Origin: Casuarius casuarius
Lineage: Eukaryota; Chordata; Aves; Casuariiformes; Casuariidae
NCBI GenBank assembly: GCA_003342895.1
Contig: PTFA01000029.1
Coordinates: 868,001 to 932,000 of the forward strand
Reading direction: 5' to 3'
Length of the DNA stretch: 64,000 nucleotides
Shown: one piece after another, positions 12,641-24,075 of the stretch
Numbering within the stretch: the first letter of the stretch is position 1
Layout: every line of letters begins with the position of its first letter
Made by a program: the position numbers and the translations under genes
The notes under the pieces: model-generated
Seen by the model: the letters and a program-made list of their open reading frames with translations, nothing else
Told to the model about the DNA's origin: nothing
Databases searched by the model: none

Positions 12641-14132
12641 TCTCTCTCTCGAGATCCTCAAAACTATTGCTTTTATTGGTCACCTGGTGCCATCCCACAC
12701 CTGTCGGGTTTGTTTGGGTTACTTGCGCCCAGGCAGGAGTATCATGTGTGAGCTCTTCCAGCCCTCGGGGTTGGAGATCTGTCCCTTCTGCATCTTCCTT
12801 CCAAAGTACTAGCCTTTGGCAAGTGTATGGCTTCCTTCATAAATGACCGAGCCTCTTGCAATTTTAATTTCCTTATATTAGTTTAATGAGGTTAAATTGG
12901 CACTTTTTTTTACCTTCTGCTGTAAAGTCAGCCTTTTCATTACACAGCACTAGCTGCTCTGACTGTGACCACAGGTGATCTCCTTTATGAAAAATCCTGA
13001 ATGTACGCTGTGTATTTGTATCCTTCCAAGGCCAGAAGTACAAGCAGTTTGTACTTCACTACTAGGAACCTCCTCTACCTATGATCTCATTTCTGATCCG
13101 GGAAGGTGTGATGGTATCACTCAGAATATTTTAGACTAAATTCAGGATAGAGAGGCATGGGAAAAAAAATGTTTGCAATGGTAGATTTGTTTCAAATTAA
13201 TAGTTTGGATGAAGCAGTTTAAGCAGCAAGAAATGCCAAAAGCAGTCCTTAGAGATGAAAGACTGATGGGTTTCCTGCACCTGGACTGGTTGCAGGAAGC
13301 GGCAAAGTGAGTTGTGGTTAGCTCAGAGCTCGAGGTAGCGAAACAGATGTGCACTTGTGCATGCAGGGGCCAGACCCCGCGAGCCCAGCCTGCCGCTGCT
13401 AAGTGTGCAGGGCAGCAACTGCCCTAGGAGCCCGGTGGCAAGAGTCACCTGCTCCTCTCCTCATTCACTCAGCAGCCACAAAAGCAGTAATACCCCGAAA
13501 TAAGCCTCATTAGAGGTTTCCCATAGCCCTTCCTCGCTGCTCCACCTCTTTATCTTCCTGGTTCCTCCCTTGGCAGAAGAGGCAAGATCCCAGCCTGGCC
13601 CTGCTCCATCCTAAAGCTGCAAATTCAACTTTTCCTGTGCTGTTGGGAAGATTTTAGTTATTCAGACATTCATTCTACTTCCAGCTTATCACATAAATGC
13701 CGTTTATCAAGCAAGGAGCGTCCTGATACATGATATGCATATATATATGTGTGTAAAGAACTAAAACATTCATTTTTCATTCATAATTACACATACAGAC
13801 ACACAGACAAATATATATACATGCACACTTCACACACTACTCAGCTAGCTAAATGGATCACTGTAAATTTACTTTAATAAGCCTTGTCTAAGCCATGTAT
13901 CCTAGCTCTGTTCCAAACCATTTCAGAACTTTTATTATTTTTTAAGGAGGCAAACTGTCTTATTAAATTGGAGAAGCTTGTCTTATTAGGAATAAAACAC
14001 TGCTGATGGGGCATATTTCTTCTCCAAGAAGTTTTTTTTCTATTGTCAGACTAGTGAAAATGAGTTAAAAGCAATTTTGATCCTTCCATAATAATCTGTT
14101 CATAGCTATGATGGTTATTTCTGTTTTCCACA
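12641..14132. other. Non-coding stretch, no gene seen
   Basis: The first 200 bases may hold more 5' CR1 sequence but no block is readable. 13,360-13,460 is locally GC-richer. 13,735-13,835 has short at/gt/ac dinucleotide runs. No exon recognised. Confidence 0.5.
13735..13835. repeat. Imperfect AT/GT and AC dinucleotide-rich patch
   Basis: Contains gcatatatatatgtgtgt (13,738-13,755), then acacatacagacacacagac and atatatatacatgcacac. These are short interrupted alternating purine-pyrimidine runs, too degenerate to call one microsatellite. Confidence 0.6.
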
Positions 14133-14176
14133 GAAACAATCACTTGCTAGACAAAATGATCCTCTAATCATTTAAT

Positions 14177-14271
14177 TTATCACATATATTTTTTTGCTAG
14201 CAGCCAGCTGACTGCCATAAATATCCCAGCCAGAACAAAGGTGCAAATAATCAATACATCTGTTCCATTTA
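14177..14271. repeat. Duplicated 95-bp segment, copy A
   Basis: Aligns without gaps to 15080-15174. By my own count 79 of 95 positions match. Shared anchors are ttatcacata, ttgctagcag, ggtg and atctgttccattta. Weaker similarity appears to continue upstream (aatcacttgctag against agtcacgctagg) to about 14,133. No known repeat family recognised. It could be an old local duplication or two copies of an unrecognised interspersed repeat. Confidence 0.85.
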
Positions 14272-14289
14272 CACCAATAACGGCACACA

Positions 14290-15045
14290 GTGAGATTTAT
14301 AAGACTCAGTATAAAGAAGTTGCGCTACTCAATTGATTACACATCAATAGCTGACATGCATTTGAGTCCGTAAATATGAGAAGATACTGACTATTCATGG
14401 GAAATGATTGAATGTACCACCAACTCTCTCTCATACAGAATTTTTCACTTCTTTTTTTATTTGAGATACTCTTTGGGAAAAAATATTTTGCTTTCCTTCC
14501 ATAGGAAGAGATTTTAATTAGCTGGTTGCCCAGGTCAATAAATGTTCCCTCTCCAAGCCAAGGACACGTCTCATTTTAATTCAAGCCCAGATGCATTCTT
14601 TGCTACAGGATGGAATTATAGTTCACGACTGCAAAATTTGCCTCAGCTGTCTAAAATTGCTCAGAACATTGAGGGCTTTATTATCTAAATGCTGATTTGA
14701 TTATCAATACTTTAATCGTAGGAAAAGAAATAGAGTTGCTGCTTGGAAGCTGACTAGGCTGAATGGAGATAATTTATGATGAAGAGAGCACCAAGAGCAG
14801 GGAACTGCTGAAAGGGAAGAAAATGAAGTGTTTGTTAATTAAGCAAATTTTTATGTTCTCTCTTTTGACATCAAGTGTTCCATTAAAAACATACCATGGT
14901 CTCTAAAAAATTTAGGTCTGTAAGAGTCCAAGGCACACTTAGTAGGAATGGAAAACTTGTTTTCCATCTTTGCATATACTGTTTCTTTAAAAATTTCCAA
15001 GGAAATTTTTTCTAACCATTCCAGAAAGGTAAAGTGAGGTAAGGC
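14290..15045. other. Non-coding block between the duplicated segments, conserved-element-like
   Basis: No repeat or exon recognised. 14,300-14,760 is rich in TAATTA/ATTTGATTATC-type homeodomain-like words and has a low CpG count, the texture often seen in conserved non-coding elements. That is inference from appearance only. A 10-bp-arm palindrome lies at 14,989-15,010. Confidence 0.4.
14989..15010. repeat. Perfect short inverted repeat
   Basis: Arms aaaaatttcc and ggaaattttt separated by two A residues: 10 perfectly complementary pairs. Lies 70 bases upstream of duplicated copy B. AT-rich, so possibly chance. Confidence 0.8.
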
Positions 15046-15079
15046 AAACAGTCACGCTAGGCATACTGAGCATTGCATG

Positions 15080-15174
15080 TTATCACATACATTTGTTTGC
15101 TAGCAGCTAGCTGGCTGTAGTAAACATCTCAGTCAGGACAATGGTGAAAATGACCAATAGATCTGTTCCATTTA
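15080..15174. repeat. Duplicated 95-bp segment, copy B
   Basis: Partner of 14177-14271 in the same orientation, 903 bases downstream, 79 of 95 positions matching without gaps. Upstream similarity may begin near 15,046. After atctgttccattta the two copies diverge quickly. Confidence 0.85.
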
Positions 15175-17598
15175 AAGCAAAAAAAATGGTTATTATACAT
15201 CAAGAGTGGCATGTCGCACATCAATGATGTACTCATGGTGCTCCTCACTTCTTCTGAGGGTAGCCCTTCTACTCAGCATTACCTGAGATAATTTCCTCTT
15301 TAGAATTTCTCCAAGCTTGCAAACACAAAATTAAGGCAGTCATTATCAATAGTTCATTTTGGAAATCTTGTCTCAAGGCTCTCCACTGATCCCTGGTACA
15401 GAAAGACAAAACTGCATTATGGCAGCAGTAAAAAGAGCGGGAGAACGCAAGACAGTTTTGTGAGCTCTAAACGCGATAACCCTGCTCCAAAGGCAAAGCT
15501 GAACAGTGCCTTCTGACCGCAAGCCATTGGTGGGTTGTGAAAAAATGGAGGAAAGAAAATGATAATTTTTTATTCTCTGTGCATGTATGCAAATAAGACG
15601 TCCAGGTCTCTTCCCTCTAAACCCCTGCCCAGCACATACAGCTGATGACACAGATGGGAGGGAACTAGAAGAACAGCACAGCCTTCAGGCTTAACATTAA
15701 GCAGATAGATATACACCAGAAACTAGTGCAGTCAGTTTGTATCTGTGTTCTCTGCAGCAAAATCCCATCATGTGATTTGATACCATCTTGGTTATGGCTT
15801 GGGTTAAGCCTTATTGCAACTCATGAGTCCACAGTAATCAGCTTGTGTCATCTAATGGTCAGTTCCAACTTCCCGAAATGCCCTTGAGTAGAAGATTGGT
15901 GCCCAGATTTTCATCTCACCCAAGCTGTGGCACATCTAGGTGTGCACAGCAGCAGAAGTTTAGGATGCCGAAAATTTTTTGCCAGAAATCTAAGTCATAC
16001 ATGCCTGAGCAAATTGGTTGGGGACTTTAGGAGGAGGAAAGAGCAGGGGGTATTGTTCTGTTGGCCTTAAGCACGAGAAAGTCTGCCGAAGTTTCATGTG
16101 AGGTGGGTAGGTGCTGTTTTGGATTGTGTCCTGAATCCCAGTTCCACAGAGATGTCTGACCATAGCCCTGAGATAACGGGAGAAAAGGGGAGATTGTAGG
16201 TCCCATACCATTCCCCTGGAGTAGGGATAAGGGGTCCAGTCTACTCAGGTAAGTTGGTCAGTCTTCCAGTGCTTCCTTCACAGTCATTAGTGAAAGAGAG
16301 AGACTCTTCCAGTGAACAATTCATTAGAGTCCAGTAGCTCACTATATTCACATTGTTACTAGGGATAGTCTCCCACTGCTTAAAAGAAAAGCTGGAATAA
16401 CTATGTATAGCGGCATATACCAAGAACTGTGCTAAAGAAACCTAGTTTAGATGGCACTCAAAAGTTAGGAAATGTCAGATTTCTGCTCACTCACAATTTT
16501 TTCTTCTGAACAAAACTGTCTTGCTGAGAATGCGTATCATGTAAACAAAGTGCATGAGGTGAAAGCTGCAAGGACAATTTTTTGATATGTTTTCACTTAA
16601 ATTTGCAAGCCTTTGATTTTGCAACCTAAACTCTGTTCTTTTAAAGTGGGCATTTTTGTTTGATTGCCATGATGGTTCCCATGCTTCCATTATGCATTTC
16701 TTTGTCATGTACTGTCAGTGGGGGTTGAGCCCTTTGCCTGCAGTGCAGGCTGCTCCTTTTTGCATTATAGGAGCTAATTAACTGCAAGGTGGAAAGTGCT
16801 CGCCTTTCCAAAAGTGGAATGGACAGGTCCAGGTGCCTTATCCAGGTGTGAGGCCAAGCTAAGGGTAAAAGTGGGCAGTCCATCGCAGCCAAGCTCCTTC
16901 TCTCCTCCCCGGAGACTCGGAGACTCGTAGGTGTGTTGTCATGACAAGCTGACAGAATTTGGCCCAGGGATTTAAATGGGCATTTAAATTGGTGAGACAA
17001 CAAAAGTGCTTTATGCTCTTTCCTCCTCCAGCCAGCTTCCAGAAACAAATGGTGACTGTCTTGCCAGGACAGGGCACTTAAAAACTGCTTCAGAGGCTTG
17101 TGTGCAGATCCCGTCTCATTCACTTCCATCCATGCCCTCTCCACCAGCATGACCAGTTCCCCATTCCTGTTCAGCTCTGGCTCTGCAGACCCTGCACAGC
17201 AAACTTCCTGGTCCCCATCTTATTTCAGCAGGCAGCTGGATTTTCTCCTGAGGAATGAAAGCTCAAGAGGAGAAGTGGTGGACTTTAACAAGCCTGATAT
17301 GACTTAACAAAGCATCCTGGGACAAAACGAAGGACCATCTGTTGTCTAAGCTCTAGGCACCTGCGGAGTGCAGAGGCTTGCTGTGTACAGTGAATATGAG
17401 AGAGTTTCTCAAGAGAAGGGCTGCAAGGAAGCCTCAAGCTAGCAATGACCAGATATGGACCAGTGATGAAGGACTGCAGGGATGCAATGACTACAATGGG
17501 CAAAGTCAAGGAGAAAAGAGGGAACTCCTGCTCTCACAGCAGCACCCTCTATCCCTGATAAATCCAAGCCTTATCACTGGAGTCCTTTCCGAGCGAGC
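15175..17598. other. Non-coding stretch, no gene seen
   Basis: No family repeat recognised. The longest open frame of the window lies here (16641-17150, minus, 169 codons), but its translation shows no domain and overlaps a second minus frame at 16859-17077. It is not called a gene. ggagactc is doubled at about 16,911. Confidence 0.5.
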
Positions 17599-17652
17599 AC
17601 ATGCATGCGCGCGCGCGCGCGCACGCACACACACACGCACACACACACACAC
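17599..17652. repeat. Alternating GC/CA dinucleotide microsatellite
   Basis: acatgcatgcgcgcgc continuing into gcacgcacacacac and ending before ttacttac, about 54 bases of strictly or nearly alternating purine-pyrimidine with an uninterrupted GC core (about 17,606-17,622). Such tracts are known to favour left-handed DNA and to vary in length. No coding role. Confidence 0.95.
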
Positions 17653-17817
17653 TTACTTACAGCATGTGAGTAGACAGAAAGCCTGTGTTTTAAGAGTTTC
17701 AATCCAGAACTCTCTCACAACTTTTTAATCTATCTCTTCCTGTTTTCAACTCTAAGAAGATCCTGCTTGTGCAAATGCCGCCATGCTGTGTACCAGATGC
17801 AAATAAGAATACTTGCA

Positions 17818-17840
17818 TGAAATGTTTGAAAAACATTTCA
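17818..17840. repeat. Perfect 10-bp-arm hairpin
   Basis: Arms tgaaatgttt and aaacatttca around a three-base gaa loop, all ten pairs Watson-Crick. AT-rich; function unknown. Confidence 0.85.
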
Positions 17841-20800
17841 CCTAAAGGTATAGCTTCCACTGATAAAAATAATTATCAAAGAAAGGATTCAAAATGGTAG
17901 CATGAAATGGTGCTGTTTCATAGTTTTCCCAGTTCTTTACAGCAGCAAGCAATACTGGCCATCAGCGTGTTACAAGGGAAGAAAATAATCCACAGCTCAT
18001 CTGTGACATTGGGAAGCCGGAGGCACAGAATTAGCTCAGTCCTCAGTCTCTATCTGCCACTCTTTCACCAAAGAGAGATTAGACTGTCTCTGATCTCAGC
18101 TTTGGAAAGCTTGGCATAGCTTTTGGATTAACCAGCTCCCCCTACAAACATAACAGGCACCAATCAGACAACAGCAAATCATTTTCTGTGAAGTTATGCA
18201 GCAATTCACCTGCGGGTCCAGCTTGTGCTGCCAGAGCATTCGGACCTCAGAAGAGAAGACCAGGGCTCTGTCCAGGGTCTGAGCCTAATGCGATCTGTCC
18301 TGCCTGTGTGACCGTAAACAGAATTTCTCCAGGAAGACACATCTGATTGCTATCTGCCTAGTCACACGCTGGCGAGCCTGATTAATATGAATGCAGTGGG
18401 AGAGAGGAAGAGCCTCCCAACCTTTGCATACATTTATCCCTGAGTGAAGCAGCATGGCTGACGAGAGCTCTCAGAAATGGAAAGGTTTATTGCCTCATAA
18501 TGGAATAAAAGGCTTAATTTAGAATAGGTTTGTAGCCACTTTTAAAATATTTCATTTTAATAATTTATACTAATGGAATATATGATCTAGGGAGGGTCAC
18601 ATGGGTTGCTGCTGGGCAATTGTTGACAAGGCGAGTGCAGCTGGGGAGACCTGAGCTGGACTTATTTGCTTGTCCCTAGTGGAGTTGTAGGATGTTAAAA
18701 AGAGAGAGTGAGAACAATCGAACAAGCAGCAGACAAAGCCTTTAATTCATCTACTCCTCATGTCACTGCAGAATGCTCATCAGATGGCAGAGCTGATCAG
18801 CTCAGCAGGTTCCCAAAACATGCACAAGGAAAAAAATTAAGCTTTTATCTCTGTAATAAGGAATGAATCCTAATTTCCCCCTCTAACAGAAAAAAAAATA
18901 GCCTTCTTGTGTAAGCACAGAAGAGATCTTTAACAGCAGTGATCTTGGTTCCAACAGACACGCAGAAGCTGGGGCTCACAGGCACTGTTGTGGGTCCAAA
19001 TCTCACAGATGTGGCTGAAACAAGTTTGATTCTATAGGCAGAAATTATGCAGTCTGTACATAAAGAGGATTGTATCTCTTTCCACATATGTTGTAAGTCT
19101 GCTATCTCCCTTTATCCATCTGAACTGTGTATATGATGGTATTTCTGATGCTCAGTCCTGCCCAATTTCTGAGAAAGGACTTTGGGAGTTCAGCAGAAGA
19201 GCATTGCACAGGGATTCGTAACTGAAAGCTGTGCAGAAATTTGTCAGTTCTGTTTCATCTGGGTCTTGTTTTATAAATCTCTCTGCATTTTGACGGTATC
19301 ATGCAGACTCCAGTGTCTCAGCAAGACATTTCCTTGAACCCTTCTATGTGACTACTAAGTCTCTGTAAGAAAAGGCATCTCATAAATATTTTTCAGCAAA
19401 TTCTGTTATTCAGCATCAATAAGCCAAAAACAACAGAACTTGTTCTCACTTCTGTCCTTATTGAAAAAAAATATTACACAGAAATTCCTAATTATTTGGT
19501 TCTGTTTCACCTAACAATGCAGAAAAAACATGGGACTTTCTCCCACCTCTGCCTCATTTTTACACATTAAAACATGACCTCTGCTTACTGCCTACTTCAC
19601 CAGCTTTCGTGAAGCTGTGAACGTTTTTCTTTCATAACAATTTACATATGTAATTACTACAAGTACTTCAGGAATTGTTTGCTAAAGGCTCTATGTAAAT
19701 ACTAATTATCAGTAATTAAAAATCCACAGCTATTAGGAAGATACTGATAGGGAGAAAATACTGCTTAGGAAGCAACTAACATTTGTCTAGGCAAAATTAA
19801 ACATCAAATAACTTTCTATCTATGTAATTATATAATGTGACTCATCATCTGCTGCATAAATGAGAGTATAAATGGGAGAAAGGTGTCTCTCCACACACAT
19901 ACACACACACTCCTGCTTGCTTACAAACTGTGCATCTTGAATATCGCAAAGTTTTTTCATGTCTAAGCAAAGAACATTTTGAGGTCTCACATTACAGTTG
20001 CAGAAACATTACAGCTGCATTGAATGTTTTCTATGGCATGGTAAAATCGGGTGCTTCCAGGCTGATGATATGCAAACTTAACTCTCCAGGCCGTAAAATG
20101 AACCGGGATTTTTTCTTGCGCCAAATAAGTAAGAAAGTATCCTGTATAAAGAGTAGAAATAAAAGGCAGAAATGAATGACATCTGCTTCATGGTTTTACA
20201 GAATCTTTATGGTGGGTTTTCACCTTCCTTGTTATATCTTTTAATTGCTAATCAATTTGTTTCCTTCTGAACTGTCTCAGCGTCCATGTACTTGAGGTGG
20301 GATTTTGGCCCACCTACAGATGCTGAAGGGCATTTTGTCACTGTAAGTGGAGTTATATTTTCATTTTTAGTGATTTATTGCTGATTTCAGCAGGCTTTGA
20401 ATCAGCCTTAGTCCATCTAAAATTAACCAATTTTCTAAGCCTGATGGGAGAAGTAAACGCGTAGTCTATGCACGTTATACAGCAATCCCAAATTTTGTTC
20501 CTTGCTGTACCTGTTCCTGATGGCAGAGAGTAAAGCCATTAGGCAAGGAGACAGAGAAAGGGGCCAGCAGTTTTACCAGGTGCACAAAGCAGATTTCTGC
20601 TCCCTGAGCACAGCTCCATCTCACTCCAACCTGTCACTGCAACAGGGTGGCATGAATGTGCCTGGAGCACAAAGCCGCTGCTGAGTCTCACCTACGACAA
20701 GCAAACGCTGTAGCTTTGTGAAAGCTTCTCTCCCGATAATCATGCTCAGCCTCGATGTGCTCGGTGCACGCGGCCCTGTTGTCAACAGACGTGAAAAGTT

Positions 20801-22005
20801 ACCAGCAGCCCGGGCTGAGCTGTCTCCAGAATTCATTTTCAAGTATGTTTTTATTCACTTCTGTGGAGTTTATTTTTCCCTTTCTCGCTCTGCCATTTTA
20901 GGCTCTGATCCAATACAGGGAAACACTTCAATTTTCCCTGGATCAGGCCCTCAGATGGTATTGTGACTGAGGCTTTGAAAAACGCTGTTATCAAAACTAT
21001 TAGCCGACTTGCCTGTGCTATTCTGAGCCAGCCTGAAAAGGTCTTGATGGGACATTGAGTCACTCATAACCCACAAGTCAGACAGGAATAACGAGAGTTT
21101 CACTATCGAGTTTTGACTTTCAGCTTTTGAGAGGTTTTTTTTCAGCAAACAGCCTTCCCGTTTCCTCTAGGTGAGGAGCTAGACTCAAACTCCTGCTCGC
21201 CTAAGGCCGAGACTGGTAGTCCTTTCAGCAAATTCTGACTTTGTCTTTTTTTGAGGCCAATGGCAGGGTGAAGGTGGGTGCTTTTCCCTCCCGGGATGCA
21301 AGACCCGCACCACACCAGCCGGTGCTACTGGGGCAGCTAGGTCCCATCCAGTAAACCCATTGCTGGTCTATCTACCATCAACAGACCATGAGAAAAAAGG
21401 GTCCAACTCTCGTGGCTCTGCATTCACCACTGAACATCCCTCACCTTGGACCAGCCCCTACCTTGAGTGCACGCCAAGCATGGGAACTCCCCAACACCCA
21501 GAAACGCCTAGCTGGTGTGCTGCTCACTGAAATGCAGTTTTCTAGCCTGTAAGCAGTACTAGCTTCCTCAAGTGTGTCAGTAACTAAAGTTTTGGATCAA
21601 TATTTTGTTAATTTACAGCATTTCTTCAGTCTTAAGTTGACATTTTATTTCTTCCCTCTCCCTCTTTCACTTTTTTTAAATTTTTTTCTATTGCTTCAGC
21701 AAAGCATGAAATCATTGTTTGTCAAAAGATAATCTGCTCGCGCTACCTCTGGTTGCAACTAAGGGTATTGTCTTCAGTCTTCTAGCTTGCTGAGGAGACA
21801 TGCAACTGTACTCAAACTAATTTGAGATCATTCGACCCAACTGCCTTGCTTGCAGGTTACAGTTAGGAACACGTCAATCAGACCCTCTTGGTCTTATTTG
21901 GTTTGGCTTCATTTCCCAACAAGGGTAAGCCCACAAGTGGCAGTTTGCTGGGGAGGAGTCACCTGTGGGAAGCAGAAGGAGATGTTCGAGGCAGGAGAGG
22001 AGAGT

Positions 22006-22029
22006 AAAGATCCCTTTTGAGGGATCTTT
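22006..22029. repeat. Perfect 9-bp-arm hairpin
   Basis: Arms aaagatccc and gggatcttt around ttttga. It resembles a terminator fold, but in this vertebrate context, with no gene upstream, it is probably incidental. Confidence 0.8.
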
Positions 22030-22580
22030 TCTTGGGGCTGTTTGGAAGGATCGCATCCATGCACAGTCCTCTGCTTAAACTCCCCCCTGCAATTAGGTCC
22101 CTGTCTTCCCAGCAATGACTAGGTCATTCTTTTAACTCAGAAGAAGAAGTCCTATCCTCCTCTTGCACTCCAATTCATGGGCTAAAACCCCAGCTAAAAC
22201 ATAAGACATTGGAGACAGGTTCAAATTTCTCTCCTGGCTGAGGGCATTAAAACCTATAGCATCCAGCTGTAGGTGGACCATCAGGCTAAGTGGAATTTGG
22301 AGACAGAAGGAAGTACTTTTTCACCTCTGTGAAGCAATTCCACTCTCCGTGGAACAAAAAAACATTCATTACATATGCAAACAATTGCATAACTATGTAT
22401 GTTAGCCATTAGCGGCAGCAGCAAGGAAGAGAAAATCTGGCATCCTGCTCCAGTGAATACAGCACTGCGGAGAGTTACGAGTGACGTAAAGACAAAGAAA
22501 AAGTTTCCAAGAATAAGAGTGTGATGGAGATGAAAGTGCTTGTCACCCTCTGGTGAGTGGCATGACACGGCAATGGTTTC

Positions 22581-22682
22581 AAAAAAAAAAAAAAAAGGCA
22601 CTGCTGAGCTCTGCATGGCAGTGTATCATTCAGGACTATAAAAGGGTGGAATACATGGCAAAAAAAAAAAAGAAAGAAAGAA
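22581..22682. repeat. Poly-A runs (two)
   Basis: A16 at 22581-22596, and at 22660-22682 an A-run followed by agaaagaaag. The two lie about 65 bases apart and no retroposed body is recognisable upstream of either, so they are listed as simple repeats, not as tails. Confidence 0.8.
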
Positions 22683-24000
22683 TAGCAAGCTATCAAAGTT
22701 TATAGGGGCATTCATCACACACTCTACAGGAACTGTAACTGTGTTTGGTGAACTATTACCACCAAAGAGGGCTTCAGAAAGTGGTCAAGTCCAGAGGGGA
22801 CAGTGACTCACAAGCAGGCAAGAGAACAGCATGCTCAGGGTGAGGGTCTCCCCTGCAGGCCTGGGCCTGGGGCCATCCCCTCCTGGCAGGGCAGGAACCT
22901 GAACTAGGCTCCACGTGCACGTCCCTCCCACCGGCTTTCTCTTCACTCAGGTGATTTTAATATCATATTCAAAGCCCTCCTCCAACTCACTTCGTAACTT
23001 TTTTTTGCTCTCACGTGGAATGAAAACAGGTTTTGAAACCTTGAGGATTGCTGGTTGTCCTCACAGCTTGAGCTCTGATGCCAAAGTGCATTGACTACAA
23101 CAGTGGGAAAGGTCAGAAAAGCACCCCAAAATGTGGACTATTTATGCAAAGTGTCTCTTTCGGCTCTCTAAAGATTGCTAAAATGGATCTGGAAGCACAA
23201 CAAAAACAGGGTCTCACATAAGATTATCCTTATTTCCATCTTTTTTCTGGACTGTAAAGATATGAGCTCACCTTTCTTGTGGCTTCACGATGTCTGCTTC
23301 TGAGTCTGTCAGGACCTGGAAAAGGAGATGGGGAATTAGAATAAGGAAGGAGAGAGAGTTAATGAAGCTAAAATTGTTTTAGGTCTGATTTTACATTCAA
23401 TCTAGGTCCAGCTTCCCTTGTTTTGGCGAGGAGTTGGATGTACATGTGTCTGTGTATGCTCATTTGTGTATACCTTACGGTAGTTTTGCTGGTGGTGGGA
23501 ATTGTAAATGTGCTTGCTCATTCCTCATAGTTTCACTGTGCAAGACAAATACAATTGATTTAGAAGGAATGAGCCTTGCCAAGTACAGTAGTAATGGCTT
23601 TGTGCTAAGTAATTTTAATATAGTATGCTTTTGCCAGCAGCTGCAGCTTTGGAAAGAAGCTATTCACTTCCTCCCAAAATAACCATGAGAAGTTAAGTAA
23701 CTGGCTGAAAAGCTAGTTTATGCACAAAAAAAATAAGAAATGAAGGCCTGCAGTGGTAGCTAATAATATCAAATATCTATCAAAAATCATGGCCTAATAA
23801 ACTGGTGAGTCCCAGGAGGGAGGAGGAGAAAGGGGGGGAGAGGTTTTCTGTGTAGATTTTATATATATTCTTTTATTCTGGGAAAGATAAAGTGGAATAA
23901 AAGTGTCAGAGCCTGCCAGTTTTAAGTATTAGAATATTTAAGGAAATAATCATTATGATTTTATTCCAGAAAGTATTATTTCATCTAGCAGAGGTTAATA
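22683..24000. other. Non-coding stretch, no gene seen
   Basis: Unique-looking DNA. A g-rich interrupted run (gggaggaggagaaaggg) occurs near 23,818-23,838. Open frame of 82 codons at 23434-23682 without motif. Confidence 0.55.
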
Positions 24001-24075
24001 CATTTCATAGATTCTAAGTCCAGAAAAGGCTATTAGGATCACCTAGATTAGCTTTAATATAATTCAGGTTCAGTA
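24001..24075 (-). mobile_element. CR1 LINE 3'-terminal fragment, antisense
   Basis: The plus strand reads tttcatagattctaagtcca, gaaaaggctattaggatca and cctagattagc. This is a decayed form of the complement of the CR1 3' terminus (tcatagattctaaggccagaagggacc, attatgatcatctagtctg). Only the terminal portion is recognisable. The rest up to about 24,130 is too diverged to call. Confidence 0.75.

Larger units (their letters stand above)
17653..22580. other. Non-coding stretch, no gene seen
   Basis: About 4.9 kb with no recognised gene or interspersed repeat. It holds two perfect small hairpins (17,818-17,840 and 22,006-22,029), a short ca-rich run near 19,893-19,910, and a mildly CpG-richer patch near 20,740-20,820. 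Open frames up to 111 codons lack motifs. Confidence 0.55.

Noticed and set aside
12312..12812. 166-codon plus-strand open frame
   Set aside because: Its left two thirds are antisense to the minus-strand CR1 copy (RT motifs read on the other strand), and the remaining tail has no domain.
22006..22029. Hairpin followed by t-run resembling a rho-independent terminator
   Set aside because: The window is vertebrate DNA with no gene upstream; the terminator model does not apply.
22581..22682. A-runs as possible retroposon tails
   Set aside because: No recognisable retroposon sequence precedes them.
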